A DNA stretch of 64,000 bases from the NCBI GenBank assembly GCA_021234155.1, contig JAJEKV010000085.1, forward strand, positions 4,410,036-4,474,035, written 5' to 3'. Positions 43,841 through 56,625 of this stretch are shown in pieces. The stretch comes from Isoetes taiwanensis. Lineage: Eukaryota > Streptophyta > Lycopodiopsida > Isoetales > Isoetaceae. Position numbers and translations under genes: made by a program. The notes beneath the pieces are model-generated. The model ran no database searches. It had not been told where the DNA came from and saw only the letters and a list, made by a program, of their open reading frames with translations. The first letter of the stretch is position 1; each line of letters begins with the position of its first letter.

Positions 43841-43985
43841 GCATGCAACCACAAAGGGAGAGGCTCCAAGATGGCTGATGAAAATGAGAGGAATGCAACA
43901 AGGCTATAAATACACTAAGGGGGACTCTCTCAACTAGCCTCAAGAAGCGGATTTATCTGCTAATCTCAAAACGTAGATAAATCGC
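43841..43985 (+). repeat. 145-bp direct repeat with TATA box, copy 1
   Basis: Starts GCATGCAACCACAAAGGGAG and ends AGATAAATCGC. It matches 50349-50493 with three mismatches and no indels. It contains GGCTATAAATACAC, a good TATA box. Similarity stops sharply on both sides. Confidence 0.85.
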
Positions 43986-46900
43986 ACTTCTAGAGCCTAG
44001 TTGCACTCAACCAATACAACAAAACAACATGCTGACAACAGAGGCAGAAAAATAAGAAACTATATGTCTAAGAGAATTAAGGGTACAATGTCGCCATTCA
44101 AAGGCAAAGAAAAATAAGCAGGCGATGGGGAGCAAGAGACCAAGGCACATCCGAACAACCAAGAATACTACGACATACTGATAAACTACCCACATGAACT
44201 ATCATAGGCTTAGCAACTCAACATACCACTCCTACTCAATTCCAATGAATGACAAGGCTAGAAGACATAACAAAGTAAGATATGACCTATAATACTACAA
44301 AAAAGAATGAAGGCACGTGACTACTATAAAGCAAGGGTCGAAAGACAACTAGGCCGAACGATCTCGCATACCAACATAAGGATCAACCAAGACGAACTGC
44401 CCTTCAAACTCCCACGCGAGCACGCGAACACCACTAAAAATTGACAAGTACAAAACAAGTATGTACCAATCAACTCCAAAGAAGAAATAAAAAGCTGTAA
44501 TAAGTGGATTGACAATTATCAACTCCATAAGTAGCTGAAGAGCTTCAAAATCGAAGTATCATTGCATAAATTTTGAGCCAAAAACTATGAGCATTGGGGG
44601 GGACTAGAAATCAAAGGGAGTCACTTAACCTCTACTCCCCTAAACCAAGTAGGCAATAAAGCAAGCGCCATTCTCCACCTAGCAAAGGTCATTTTCACCT
44701 CTCGACAAAACAACGTGGAGAAAAATAAAATCTCTGACTCTAATGAATTGTCAATCGCACAAAAGTAGAATATGGTGTCATTCATGAGCATACAAGACCA
44801 AAACCTAAGGAGTGAGAAATTTAACCTTGCAAAGATAGACAATATAAGTTGGAAAGCCATGCAAATTGGACTAAAATACTAGCACTACAATTGCTATGGG
44901 CCTTTGAAAACCACAACAGGTGAAAACAAATAAAACCATGAACTAGACAAAACGAGACTTGGGGAAAAGAAACGCGGACATTAACAAAATGTACTCTAAT
45001 AGGACACATAAGGCAAATAAAAAGGATGACTTAAATCGCACAAAGGGCCTCACAACAACCGAGCTTCGCAAAGGGAAACTATTTGACATTTAAGACCTAA
45101 GAAAAAGGGATATCCAAATATGTAAGAGCATCTAAAGAGCCGAGCCACTTTTAAAGAGGGCATGCTATACCATAAACTCGAACAAATGAGGAATACATGA
45201 ACAATGACGGAGCACCAACTTAGAGGGCTAGATTTATTGCGGTCCTAGAGTCCTTCCAAGGATGACAATCTAAATAAACGTGCAAAATTTAAGAGATTGA
45301 ACAAGAACAGAGACGAATGCAGTTAGGCCTGGGCTCAAATTGACGGCACACTTTGTATATAGGCACAAAATAGTCAAACCTTCAAATTAATATTCTCGAC
45401 TACTTGCAAGACATCAAAAGCAAAACGTTACACCATTTCCTATTCCACTTCTTGTTCTTAACATCTTGCAAAGCAACGCAAATTCTCATTCCACTTAATA
45501 TTCTCTATAGCTTGCCAAACAATGAAATGCAAAAAATGACATGTCTTGGCACACTGAAGCCTATCTAACAATGAAATGCAAAAAAAAATGACAGAGTCTC
45601 TTAGCAAGAACGTACCTCCCAATTCTTGACAAACAATGAATAACACACTTGTTAGCACACCAACTCAAACATACCTCCTGGAACTTCGTCTAATGTACCC
45701 TCTCTCTTCTTCATACATAATGGAACTAAAGAGATAGACTTGTTGTGTTTGCTACACCGAAATGAGATGCACAGAACAAGCTTAAGGATCCTAATGAAGC
45801 TCATAAAAAAGTCCCAACCAAGCTAGCTTATGATAAAGGCGTTCTTGATGCAAAAAGTGTGAAAATAGTCCACCCTCTAAACTAATGCCTGTAGGCTGGT
45901 ACATGATACTTTAAGAGACTAAAGCATCACAACAAAGTAGGAAAGAACAAACTAAGATACAAAAACAAAGAGCAAAAAGGACACTATTACAAAATCACAA
46001 GGCAGTTACCATAAATCATGCCAACCAGTACAAGTTGAGAATACTCCGTCCTCTCAAATAGAAAGACTGTAAACCCAACTGAGTGCAAATAACAGGCGCC
46101 CTGCAAAACTAGCATCCAAGTAGTACTAGGAAGTTTTCGAACGAATAAAAAGCAGCATTCCTTTAGCATCTAATGAGCGAAGTTCCAGCATCTAATGAGA
46201 GAAGTTCCAGCACCTAACGAGGGAAATTCCAAAAGGAATCAGGTCAACATGGAGAGCAGGCAAAGGGCAGGCAAAACAACAAGGTTGCAAAACCCTTAAT
46301 CCCTACCACTAAAGCAGCATTCTAATTGGAATTTAGGACAAGAAAGTGCATTAGCTACAAAAACTCAGATGAAGCCACGACAAGGTCCTCAACTTCAAAC
46401 GTTTCCCTAGCTGTTGTATTTTGATACAATCGTAGCTCTTCCCAAGCATATGAAAACCGAAATGGCAGATCAAAAAGAGGAACATCCTTGACCCCAATCC
46501 AACAGTTTGGACCTGTGCCTACTACTTCTTGCAAGTATACCAGGATAACGTAACCCCTACTGCCAGCCAGAAGTTGCAACAACAAACTATCAAAGGCCAT
46601 CATTAACAAAACACAACCACCACATAAGCGCAAGAGGAGATAATGTGACCACTGCCAGAAGTGTGGTTAATTCTGAAAACATACCTGCAACAAGAACTAT
46701 CAAGGCAGCTAACATGTGAGATGGTTAAAAGTACTGGACCTATATTCAGCCGAAGATGGGACACAAAGCTAGGAAACACCTCGGATCTTGCGTATGACAT
46801 ATAGATGTTGCCACTTAAAATGGAGTGTGACTAGAAGTATTGCCACTAAAAATGGAGTGTAACAAGAACTGCATATGCCCCAGCTAGCAAATTAACCCAA

Positions 46901-47200
46901 AAGATGTACATCCACCAAACCATCCTGCAAAATCTTGAAATGAAATATGTGCAACAAAAGGCTAAATGTTTAGAAAACCTTGACACACTATTGAGCATGT
47001 GAATTAAATATAACGTGCACGAACCGGAAAGGTTGGGGATAATCTGTCTGTATTAAGAAAATAGAATCTAAACTATCTCACTGCATAACTCTTATCACCA
47101 AAGGAGCTTTAAAATAGACTGACAAAATATGAGTCATGGCCCTGAACCAGCAACATAAGCATCCAAAACATACTCTACAAAAACTGCAAATGTATACCTT
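43986..47200. other. No firm gene; A-rich on the plus strand
   Basis: The plus strand is rich in A and C; the minus-strand frames are therefore hydrophobic and mostly artefacts. Doubtful minus-strand exons near 46355-46800 are listed separately. Confidence 0.4.
46355..46545 (-). other. Doubtful exon of an unknown minus-strand gene
   Basis: The frame VYLQEVVGTGPNCWIGVKD, then PLFDLPFRFSYAWEELRLYQ and ETFEVEDLVVASSEFL before a stop has protein-like composition, with Trp, Asp, Pro and Glu spread evenly. Upstream at 46690-46800 another frame reads SFVSHLRLNIGPVLL. I could not assign a family or join these to a start. Confidence 0.2.
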
Positions 47201-49000
47201 TCTCAAAATGTTTCTAGCTCCACATCAAATGCCAATCTTAAACACACCAGCAGATTTGCATCTCATATCTGAGATTGTGCACAGTCGAACTGCATGCCTA
47301 TTAAAGAAGAATTGATCGCCACAAGCCGGAAAGCCAAGCCTATAGACACCTTTCTTGAGATTGGCCATAGCCACACCTCTCCTTAAATATCCAGAGATGT
47401 GAAGAATAAGAGAAAGCATGAACTCACTGCTATATCCAGAGATGTGAGAATTAAGAGAAAGCATGGGCTTAGTACGGTAGCAAAAAAGCAAAGGGCTACA
47501 AGCTGCACTAGGAGTTAGGAAGAAGGATGATCCCTAGAGCTCATAGGCATTAGGCTAACTGTTGCACCCTGCCTAGTAAATCATGATCGTGATGCCAAAT
47601 GCAATTAATTAACAGTCAAGGTCATGACAAACTTCAAGGAGTATGGGATAAACCAGATTCAAGTCTATGCCTATAAGCACTCAGACAACAAGCTGACCAA
47701 CAAAAATACTAGTCTAGATACAAAATTAACCATAAGTCTAGAAGCGATCTATCAAGACTTGCACATTGCGCGCAGAAAAGGCCCAGCAAATCATCACACC
47801 CAGAACATAGGCTTCATACATGGCATACAAGACAAAATTCATAAAAATAAAACGTAGACCAATTGCATCACAACGGCTTGAAATTTGTGTAATCTCATCA
47901 ATATCACCACTGCAACAACTCACCCAGGTTGAAGAGCATAATTCGTGATACAGAAGGCAACCATCTGACTAGACTCGAGTTACAAAAGAGCAAACTCCAA
48001 ATGCCATTCTGTCAAGCTCGGTATAATCCATATTGGGCATGGAAAAATGGAAAAGACAAAATCCACATACTACCTCTGGCCAAAATTACCTCTGGCTAAG
48101 CTTGTGCATATTCAAACTTCATACCTTGAAGATGCCATGTAATCCCATGAAAGCAGAATAGATTACAAACCCAGGAATCCGTCATAAAGCGCACAGCTTG
48201 CTCACATGCAGAGTAAGTTTAACTAAAGAATTAACTCAGAATGTAGAGTATAGACCGTCACATAGAGAAAAAAACATTTGCCCAAACTCAAACTACAGAT
48301 GGGCAGTTTGTACATCAGTAGAGTTGCAGTTGTTGTGGAGTGTCGAGGTATCACTGTCTCTTTGGGGCAGTTCTCCTTCCTCCTCACTTGTTTTGTAACA
48401 TTACCATTCTTTTAATATATTGCTGACACAGTTCTTCAAAAAAAAAAAAACTACAGATGGGCAAACTCCAAACAACATTTGGTCAGAATAGGTATAATCC
48501 AGAATGGATACAAATGAAATGTAATAATAGATAGAAAAGGGATGTGAACAAACAAAATTCCAACGGTACCCACCTTGGGCTGGATTACCGTAACTGCAAT
48601 TGGGCATAGTCAAACTCCATGCCAAACTCCATGCCTGTCAAACAAGAATTGATCGCCACGATCTAGAAAACCAAGGCTACCAAGCTGAAATTATCTGTAG
48701 CTGCACCTCCTCTTAGATACCCAATGACGTAAGAATTAAGAGAGGAGATGAGTTTATTACTGTAGCAAAAAAGTAAGTGGCTGCAAACTGCATTAGAAGG
48801 TCTAGAAGAATGTTCACGGCAAGTGCATAGCAGTAGGCTAACTGTTACATCACGCCTGGCAGCAACTAATTGATCCTGGGCAGAAATAGAGAGGAATAGA
48901 CGAAAATCCAAAGATTACCTCTAATTGAAATTACCTCTGGCTGAGCTTGAGCATATTCGAACGCCATGCCTTGGCAATGATGGGGCCACCAGAGGATCCC
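47200..49000. repeat. Diverged local duplications
   Basis: Segments near 47265-47580, 48085-48130, 48590-48860 and 48930-48990 share phrases such as AAGAATTGATCGCCAC, GTAGCAAAAAAG, TTAGGCTAACTGTT and ATTACCTCTGGCTGAGCTTG in the same order. This is old, partial, repeated duplication. A segment at 48300-48450 ending TTCTTC and an A-run may be a small retroelement. Confidence 0.5.
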
Positions 49001-49239
49001 ACGAAAGCAGAACAGAGTACGAACATGGATTGAACCCAGGAACTCGACTAGGGGGGGGTGCCCATTGGCTGCACACTTAAGCGCAAAATTCTAATAGCTT
49101 TCAGGTACGGACCTCAATGGCTGCACATGCCACATAGCAACGTGCCCAATGAGATAGCCTATATTACAAGGCTAGTAACATGCAAAGTAGACAAAACCAG
49201 TTTAAGATATAAGATGTCAAAGTTAAGGGGGTATTGGTA

Positions 49240-49860
49240 CCACCAGGGCTGCGGTAGTGCCCCCATAAAATATCAGGAAGCCCATTGAAGGCTGCAATGA
49301 GCTCCATGTCCTTGTAAGCATCTCTTTTGTCCACTAGCATCAGCTATTAAATGCAATATTAGCTAAAAAATTTTAATGAAAATGTACACGACAGATTTAC
49401 TCTCCTATTACTTTACAACAGGCTGCACTATGACCAATATGAGTACATAAAATATCAAAACCTACAAATAGATAGAAAGCTTATCTAGCAGCAATATACT
49501 CAGTAGAAAGGTATAATTCCTGTTATACTTACCAAGCATATGTGATTTTCTGCGTTACTCCAGCTGACCATAACATAAGTCATATCTGGAAGATACCATT
49601 TAAATATGGTAAATTTGCGTAGGAAGAACTTAGATCATGTTTTTGGAAAAAGGGGCCTGATTTAAAATACCTTCTGTCAAGAACAAAAATGAAATGAAAT
49701 CAGCAATAAACTTCTGACAGACATATCTTCTTCGGCTATATACCTCTGCGAGATTTTTTGTTGCTCCAACGTATGTCAAGGCAAAATCCAAGAATTGTAT
49801 CTATACTTGCTGTAAAACAATTGACTGCAAAAACCATATTCTAGACAAGGAAAACCCAAT
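49240..49860 (-). other. Doubtful exons of an unknown minus-strand gene
   Basis: Exon-like pieces, in minus-strand order: SIDTILGFCLDIRWSNKKSR (about 49755-49815, before a donor-like GTATAT), DMTYVMVSWSNAENHICL (about 49535-49595, between ATCTTCCAG and GTAAGTATAAC) and MLVDKRDAYKDMELIAAF then NGLPDILW (about 49265-49335). The splice sites are plausible. No family recognised; could be a decayed gene. Confidence 0.25.
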
Positions 49861-50348
49861 CGATCAGTTTGCCTGTATCTTCAAAATACATCAAATCCGT
49901 GGAATTCGAGCTATGGCACGGCTGGTTTGAAGAATTTCCGCCTTGCCTTCCTTTGCCGCAGCCTAACCGGAACCCTAATCGCAGCCTTAACCTGAACTCT
50001 GATTAGCCCTAAATGGGCTTTCCACGTGTGCCAATGGCACCGGCACAGTAGGTGGCCACCCCCCCCTAAGATAGTAAAGAACAAGAAGCACAGTCCAACC
50101 CAAATCGAATTTCCATAACCCTAAGTCTGAAGCCGTTGTTCATCTATAATCGAGACAAGAAGCGAGGTCTTGATTGACAACGGCGTCCTTCAAAACAACA
50201 AGCTCAACTACTCCTCAGTAGGAATTAAAACTTGCAAAGTTTACTAGCATGCTATGAAACGCCCAAGAATCTGCGGCAATCAGGCAACCAGAGCGACTCC
50301 AGAAGCGCAATTGCGACAACTAAACTGGGAAGAGACTCTGAAGGGACG
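49861..50348. other. No gene recognised
   Basis: Contains CCCTAA-type phrases and a C-run (50059-50065). It could be the promoter side of the doubtful minus-strand gene. Confidence 0.35.
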
Positions 50349-50493
50349 GCATGCAACCACAAAGGGAGAGGCTCAAAGACGGCTGATGAAAATGAGAGGA
50401 ATGCAACAAGGCTATAAATACACTAAGGGGGACTCTCTCAACTAGCCTCAAGAAGCGGATTTATCTGCTAATCTCAAAACGCAGATAAATCGC
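50349..50493 (+). repeat. 145-bp direct repeat with TATA box, copy 2
   Basis: Partner of 43841-43985, 6508 bp apart, same strand. It is followed at 50505 by a module also present in the 51.7-60.5 kb duplication, and then by the orphan-ORF relative at 50943. Confidence 0.85.
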
Positions 50494-50504
50494 GCTAAAC
50501 AGAA

Positions 50505-50670
50505 TTTAGATATTTTATATGTCTTTTCCTATTTTCACGACTAATTTTTTAATAATTAAAATTTACATATATTTTAGAAGGCATTTCTTTGTTCTTTAAG
50601 TTCATTAGAAGTGTATGACATGCTTTATTAAATTAGGACTATTGCCACAAAATTTCTTGTTTTAAATAAT
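50505..50670. repeat. Third copy of a module in the nearby tandem duplication
   Basis: About 160 bp from TTTTATATGTCTTTTCCTAT through CGACTAATTTTTTAATAATT to CAAAATTTCTTGTTTTAAAT. It matches 52688-52845 and about 56797-56970 at roughly 90%. It lies outside the duplicated block, so this module is a dispersed repeat, or the duplication was once larger. Confidence 0.7.
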
Positions 50671-50942
50671 TAAGCATAATTTCATTATATATGGACTTTC
50701 TCTGAGTCCATATGCCTCTGAAATGATGGCTAATTTTTAAAATATTGCATTTTTTTATTATTACGATGCAATATTTTGGGAATCGTGCTGGTAGGCGAGC
50801 TGGCAGGCATTGTGTCAATTGGGACACGAAAGAGAAATATAGGGCGGTGTTCTGGAAAAGCGCCCTCATAATCGGAGGTGTTGTTAGTTAAGGCGAGGTT
50901 GTGCAAATCTGCTTCTCCTAGATTCATCTTAGGACACTCAAA

Positions 50943-51446
50943 ATGGTTGGAACAACGCGCAGATATGGATTTACAATGAGCGAAATGCAGTCCCATATTA
51001 GTGAACCAATCTTAGCCCATGCGAATCAGTTCCAGCTGGAGGTGCAAAACGAGAAAAACTAGCATGGAAAGAAAGAGATCAATGCCCAAGTCACGAAGCT
51101 CCTCTATGGGGAAGGGTTGGCATGAGTAATCAACGACGAAGATCAGCTCAGTAGGGCGGAGCTTGAGTCCTGCCTCATATCACTGAAATGCCATATTTAC
51201 AGGGCAAAGGCACTGAAGAGGCTGCTGAAAATGGAGGACATTTGGATGCACAACACGTTCAGACCATTATTTAAAAAGCTTTATAAGAAGCAGAAAAGGC
51301 AGCGTGAATCTTTGGCAATCAAGCTCATCGTCAACACTACTCACTCTGTCCGAAATTTGGATGACTGGCTGGATTTGTTTAGCCGAAGTAGCATTGAGGA
51401 GTTCGATCTGGGGGGTCTTATTCAGGTTGAACTGGGCATTGACTGA
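50943..51446 (+). pseudogene. Broken relative of the orphan ORF at 24.2 kb
   Basis: Starts MVGTTRRYGFTMSEMQSHIS and has two in-frame stops (about 51058 and 51124). It continues LESCLISLKCHIYRAKALKR, LLKMEDIWMHNTFRPLFKKL, YKKQKRQRESLAIKLI, and ends DWLDLFSRSSIEEFDLG. Order and spacing match the 24178-24783 protein (KCII-GKALK-LL, DIVW-NT, EMY, RRLRKKVLI), at low identity. It shows that the orphan protein belongs to a multi-copy family. The frame after the second stop is still long, 108 residues. Confidence 0.55.
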
Positions 51447-51639
51447 AACTTTGCTCTCTGATATTATCTATTATCTCTCTTTTATATATGTGTTGCTTTA
51501 GTTGTGTCCAGGCATATTGCCCGTTCTATGTACTTCTTTTCTATATGAATACAACGGTTTCTCTCTATTTCCATAAAAAGAGCATAATATCCCTACAACT
51601 CCAGGAAGTCATGGTTCGAGGTCAAGTTCAAAAAGTCGC

Positions 51640-51762
51640 CTCCGAGGAGGGCAAATTGGGCGCCAGCCCAGTTTGCCCTGGGAAGGCAAGCCTCATCCAA
51701 GTCACCTGGAGGCCTCCCGAGAAAATTGGGTGCCCGCCCAATTTCCTCGGAAGGTCAAGGGC
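51640..51762. repeat. Inverted repeats next to the duplication start
   Basis: GGGCAAATTGGGCGCCAGCC pairs with CCAGTTTGCCC, and AAATTGGGTGCCCGCCCAAT is a near-palindrome. They sit just left of and across the 51736 start of the tandem duplication, so they may have helped the break. Confidence 0.5.
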
Positions 51763-51876
51763 TGTGTTAACTGAGATTATACTTTATACTATTTAAATTT
51801 ATTCAATTTAAAACATTAGATTATGTACATACTCATAAAACACTTCTATCATGGGTACTCTTATAGCGTACATGTT

Positions 51877-52239
51877 TCATAGATTATAGGCATTGGTTAT
51901 ATTATCAATCTCGCACTCTGGAACCCAAACAACATTGATAACAACCCGGTACTCGCCGGGAAAATCTCTCTCTCGACCATCTGCTATACCAGTCAGCCAG
52001 GGAACAAGGATGATATCTCTTTGCTTGCATGCATATAGATCTTTGAAGCTCATAGAGCAAGTAAGGGAGTCCAGATTTTCAGCAAGAGGAGGATATCGCG
52101 ACCTCTGATGAGGTCTAGCAGGACGTCGAGACATAGCACATGAATGCATTATGCCATCGAATGCAGCTACACTTATACCCGTGAAATTATTGACGGTATA
52201 TACATCAAAATTATTGGGTATCATAAGTAGTATATACAT
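51877..52239 (-). CDS. Unknown 120-aa ORF, left member of a divergent pair (copy 1)
   Basis: The minus-strand frame runs DVYTVNNFTGISVAAFDGIM, SRRPARPHQRSRYPPLAENL, CSMSFKDLYACKQRDIILV, PWLTGIA, and ends near VVINVVWVPECE. The pattern L-x2-C-K/R-x-R-x-I-x-L-x2-W-L-T, then V-x-I-x2-I/V-W, is shared with the plus-strand ORF at 52249-52515, which starts only 9 bp away. The two are diverged copies of one sequence in inverted orientation. I do not recognise the family. Confidence 0.4.
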   Translation of the reverse strand: MYILLMIPNNFDVYTVNNFTGISVAAFDGIMHSCAMSRRPARPHQRSRYPPLAENLDSLTCSMSFKDLYACKQRDIILVPWLTGIADGRERDFPGEYRVVINVVWVPECEIDNITNAYNL

Positions 52240-52275
52240 GTAATAATTTTGATGTATATACCATCAATAATTTTG
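52192..52275. repeat. Palindromic centre between the divergent ORFs
   Basis: GGTATATACATCAAAATTAT on the left pairs with ATAATTTTGATGTATATACC on the right, separated by about 25 bp. The starts of both ORFs lie in the arms. The same structure is at 56302-56385 in copy 2. Confidence 0.8.
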
Positions 52276-52515
52276 GTGGGTATATCTATGAATCAAATTA
52301 TGGAGTCCATCAATGTTGGCCTCCGTCTAGCCATGGCACATTCTGGTCCTGAACGTGATTTTATTACTTGCAAGATGAACCATGAGCACCTCTTGCAGTG
52401 CCGTGAGCGAGGTATAGCGCTTGAAGACTGGCTCACCATTGTTGCTATCAATCCTGCCTGCCATTATTCTGATCCCTTCGGTGTTATCATCCATCTTATA
52501 TGGAATGGTCCATAA
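52249..52515 (+). CDS. Unknown 88-aa ORF, right member of the divergent pair (copy 1)
   Basis: The frame reads VGISMNQIMESINVGLRLAM, SGPERDFITCKMNHEHLLQC, RERGIALEDWLTIVAI, and ends FGVIIHLIWNGP. It is related to the minus-strand ORF at 51877-52239. The copy-2 version (56359-56625) differs by two residues. Both frames survive here with no stop, which is notable amid decayed sequence, but the protein is unknown. Confidence 0.4.
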   Translation: MMYIPSIILVGISMNQIMESINVGLRLAMAHSGPERDFITCKMNHEHLLQCRERGIALEDWLTIVAINPACHYSDPFGVIIHLIWNGP

Positions 52516-53535
52516 ATTCAGGTATTGTCCAAAAATAATGAAATTGTGCTTAATTTCGTTTATATCCATTGTTACTATTAAATTAAACCTATTTCCAAGG
52601 AATCTCCTGATTTTTAAGTAATTTGTTTTAACTCTATATATTCCATAAATGTACGTACTTTTCTTATGATATTTAATAATTTCTTATTTTATATGTCTTT
52701 TCTTATTCTCACGACTAATTTTTTGATAATTAAAATTTGCATATATTTTAGAAGGCATTTCCTTGTTCTTTAAGTTCTTTGAAAGTGTATGGCTCACTTT
52801 ATTAAATTAAGACTATTGCTACAAAATTTCTTGTTTTAAATTATCCATTGTCACTATTAAATTAAACCTATTTCCAAAGAATTTCCTGCTTTTTAAATAT
52901 TTTGTTTTAACTCTACATATTCCATAAATGTACGTACTTTTCTTATGATATTTAATTATTTCTTAGTCATTTACTAAAAAGGGTGCAATTTGTCTAGGTC
53001 AATGGTGCCCCTTCAACTCAAAATATTGAAGAGAACAATGGTGTGCAAAATATTGATTAGGGCAATGTCACTAAGAAAGCCCCATGTGCGGATGGAATGG
53101 TGGTGTCCAATGCATCAGTTGACCAATGTCTCGGATAAAAAAAGATACTTATATTGTTGAACAAAGAAGTGGAGGAGAAATCCTAGTGATCCTGATCTTT
53201 GGCTAGACTTTGAAAGTGTATTATACTCATGAACTCCAAAATTATTCCAGGTAGAAATATGAGAATTACAATACCTCAGGATGTAAGGAAGAAGGTTATG
53301 ATATCATTGGGGTGCTTGAAGAAAAGTAAATAACTATGTAAATTTTCATCACATTTTTATAATATAGTGCTATATTCTGAAATATTGACTATTTTGTAAA
53401 TAATATGATATTACATTTTCATACTTTTGAGGTGAAATGTGTGAATTTGAGTATGCTACTAGAAACATACAATATGAAATTTGTCTCAAAATTAAGACAT
53501 AATCCCAATTTAATTGAATGATGGTTGTTATATCA

Positions 53536-53536
<1 letters not shown>
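52516..53536. other. AT-rich part of copy 1; remnant of the ORF intact in copy 2
   Basis: 52640-52850 and 52850-52975 contain partly duplicated AT-rich phrases (TTAAATTAAACCTATTTCC). From 53075 it holds only the end of the ORF described at 57371, because a deletion joins AAAGCCCC to ATGTGCGGATGG. No separate gene. Confidence 0.6.

Positions 53537-53615
<79 letters not shown>
53537..53615. repeat. (ATCT)n microsatellite, copy 1
   Basis: About 20 uninterrupted ATCT units. The open frames through it (YLSI repeats) are not genes. Confidence 0.95.
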
Positions 53616-53619
53616 ATAT

Positions 53620-53790
53620 CATTGTACAATCTACTAGCATACTTATTACTGCCAAAAGTTTTTCCCCCAAAAACCATTCAGGGCAGGTTTTTTAATCCTG
53701 ATATACGCTTGCTGCTCTCTTTGTTTGGGTTGCATAGGCCAATTAGCCGCCATGGACGATAAGAACACATTCTATTCTATTCTGTTCTAT
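53620..53790 (+). mobile_element. LINE 3' tail relic, copy 1
   Basis: Shares GGCAGGTTTTTTAATCCTG, GTTTGGGTTGCATAGGCC and the terminal TTCTATTCTATTCTG run with the LINE tails at 42.3 and 62.5 kb. No coding part remains. It directly follows the microsatellite. Confidence 0.6.
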
Positions 53791-55836
<2,046 letters not shown>

Positions 55837-56070
55837 GCCCAATTTCCTCGGAAGGTCAAGGGCTGTGTTAACTGAGATTATACTTTATACTATTTAAATT
55901 TATTCAATTTAAAACATTAGATCATGTACATACTCATAAAACACTTCTATCATGGGTACTCTTATAGCGTACATGTTTCATAGATTATAGGCATTGGTTA
56001 TATTATCAATCTCATAAGCGTCGCACTCTGGAACCCAAAGAACATTGATAACAACCCGGTACTCGCCGGG

Positions 56071-56349
56071 TTAATCTCTCTCTCGACCATCTGCTATACC
56101 AGTCAGCCAGGGAACAAGGATGATATCTCTTTGCTTGCATGCATATAGATCTTTGAAGCTCATAGAGCAAGTAAGGGAGTCCAGATTTTCAGCAAGAGGA
56201 GGATATCGCGACCTCTGATGAGGTCTAGCAGGACATCGAGACATAGCACATGAATGCATTATGCCATCGAATGCAGCTACACTTATACCCGTGAAATTAT
56301 TGACAGTATATACATCAAAATTATTGGGTATCATAAGTAGTATATACAT
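56071..56349 (-). pseudogene. Left divergent ORF, copy 2 (truncated)
   Basis: Same as 51877-52239, but a change of CGGGAAAATC to CGGGTTAATC (near 56070) creates a stop after GIADGRERD, removing the last 28 or so residues. Confidence 0.45.
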
Positions 56350-56358
56350 GTAATAATT

Positions 56359-56625
56359 TTGATGTATATACCATCAATAATTTTGGTGGGTATATCTATG
56401 CATCAAATTATGGAGTCCATCAATGTTGGCCTCCGTCTAGCCATGGCACATTCTGGTCCTGAACATGATTTTATTACTTGCAAGATGAACCATGAGCACC
56501 TCTTGCAGTGCCGTGAGCGAGGTATAGCGCTTGAAGACTGGCTCACCATTGTTGCTATCAATCCTGCCTGCCATTATTCTGATCCCTTCGGTGTTATCAT
56601 CCATCTTATATGGAATGGTCCATAA
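56359..56625 (+). CDS. Right divergent ORF, copy 2
   Basis: 88 residues, identical to 52249-52515 except N to H and R to H changes (ISMHQIM, GPEHDF). It starts 9 bp from the left ORF, within the palindrome arms. Family unknown. Confidence 0.4.
   Translation: MMYIPSIILVGISMHQIMESINVGLRLAMAHSGPEHDFITCKMNHEHLLQCRERGIALEDWLTIVAINPACHYSDPFGVIIHLIWNGP

Noticed and set aside
43841-50493. A complete LTR retrotransposon between the 145-bp repeats
   Set aside because: No gag, protease, reverse transcriptase or integrase motif inside, and no TG...CA ends on the repeats.
53514-53762. Open frame with YLSI repeats
   Set aside because: It is translation of the (ATCT)n microsatellite plus a LINE tail; the same holds for 58213-58483.
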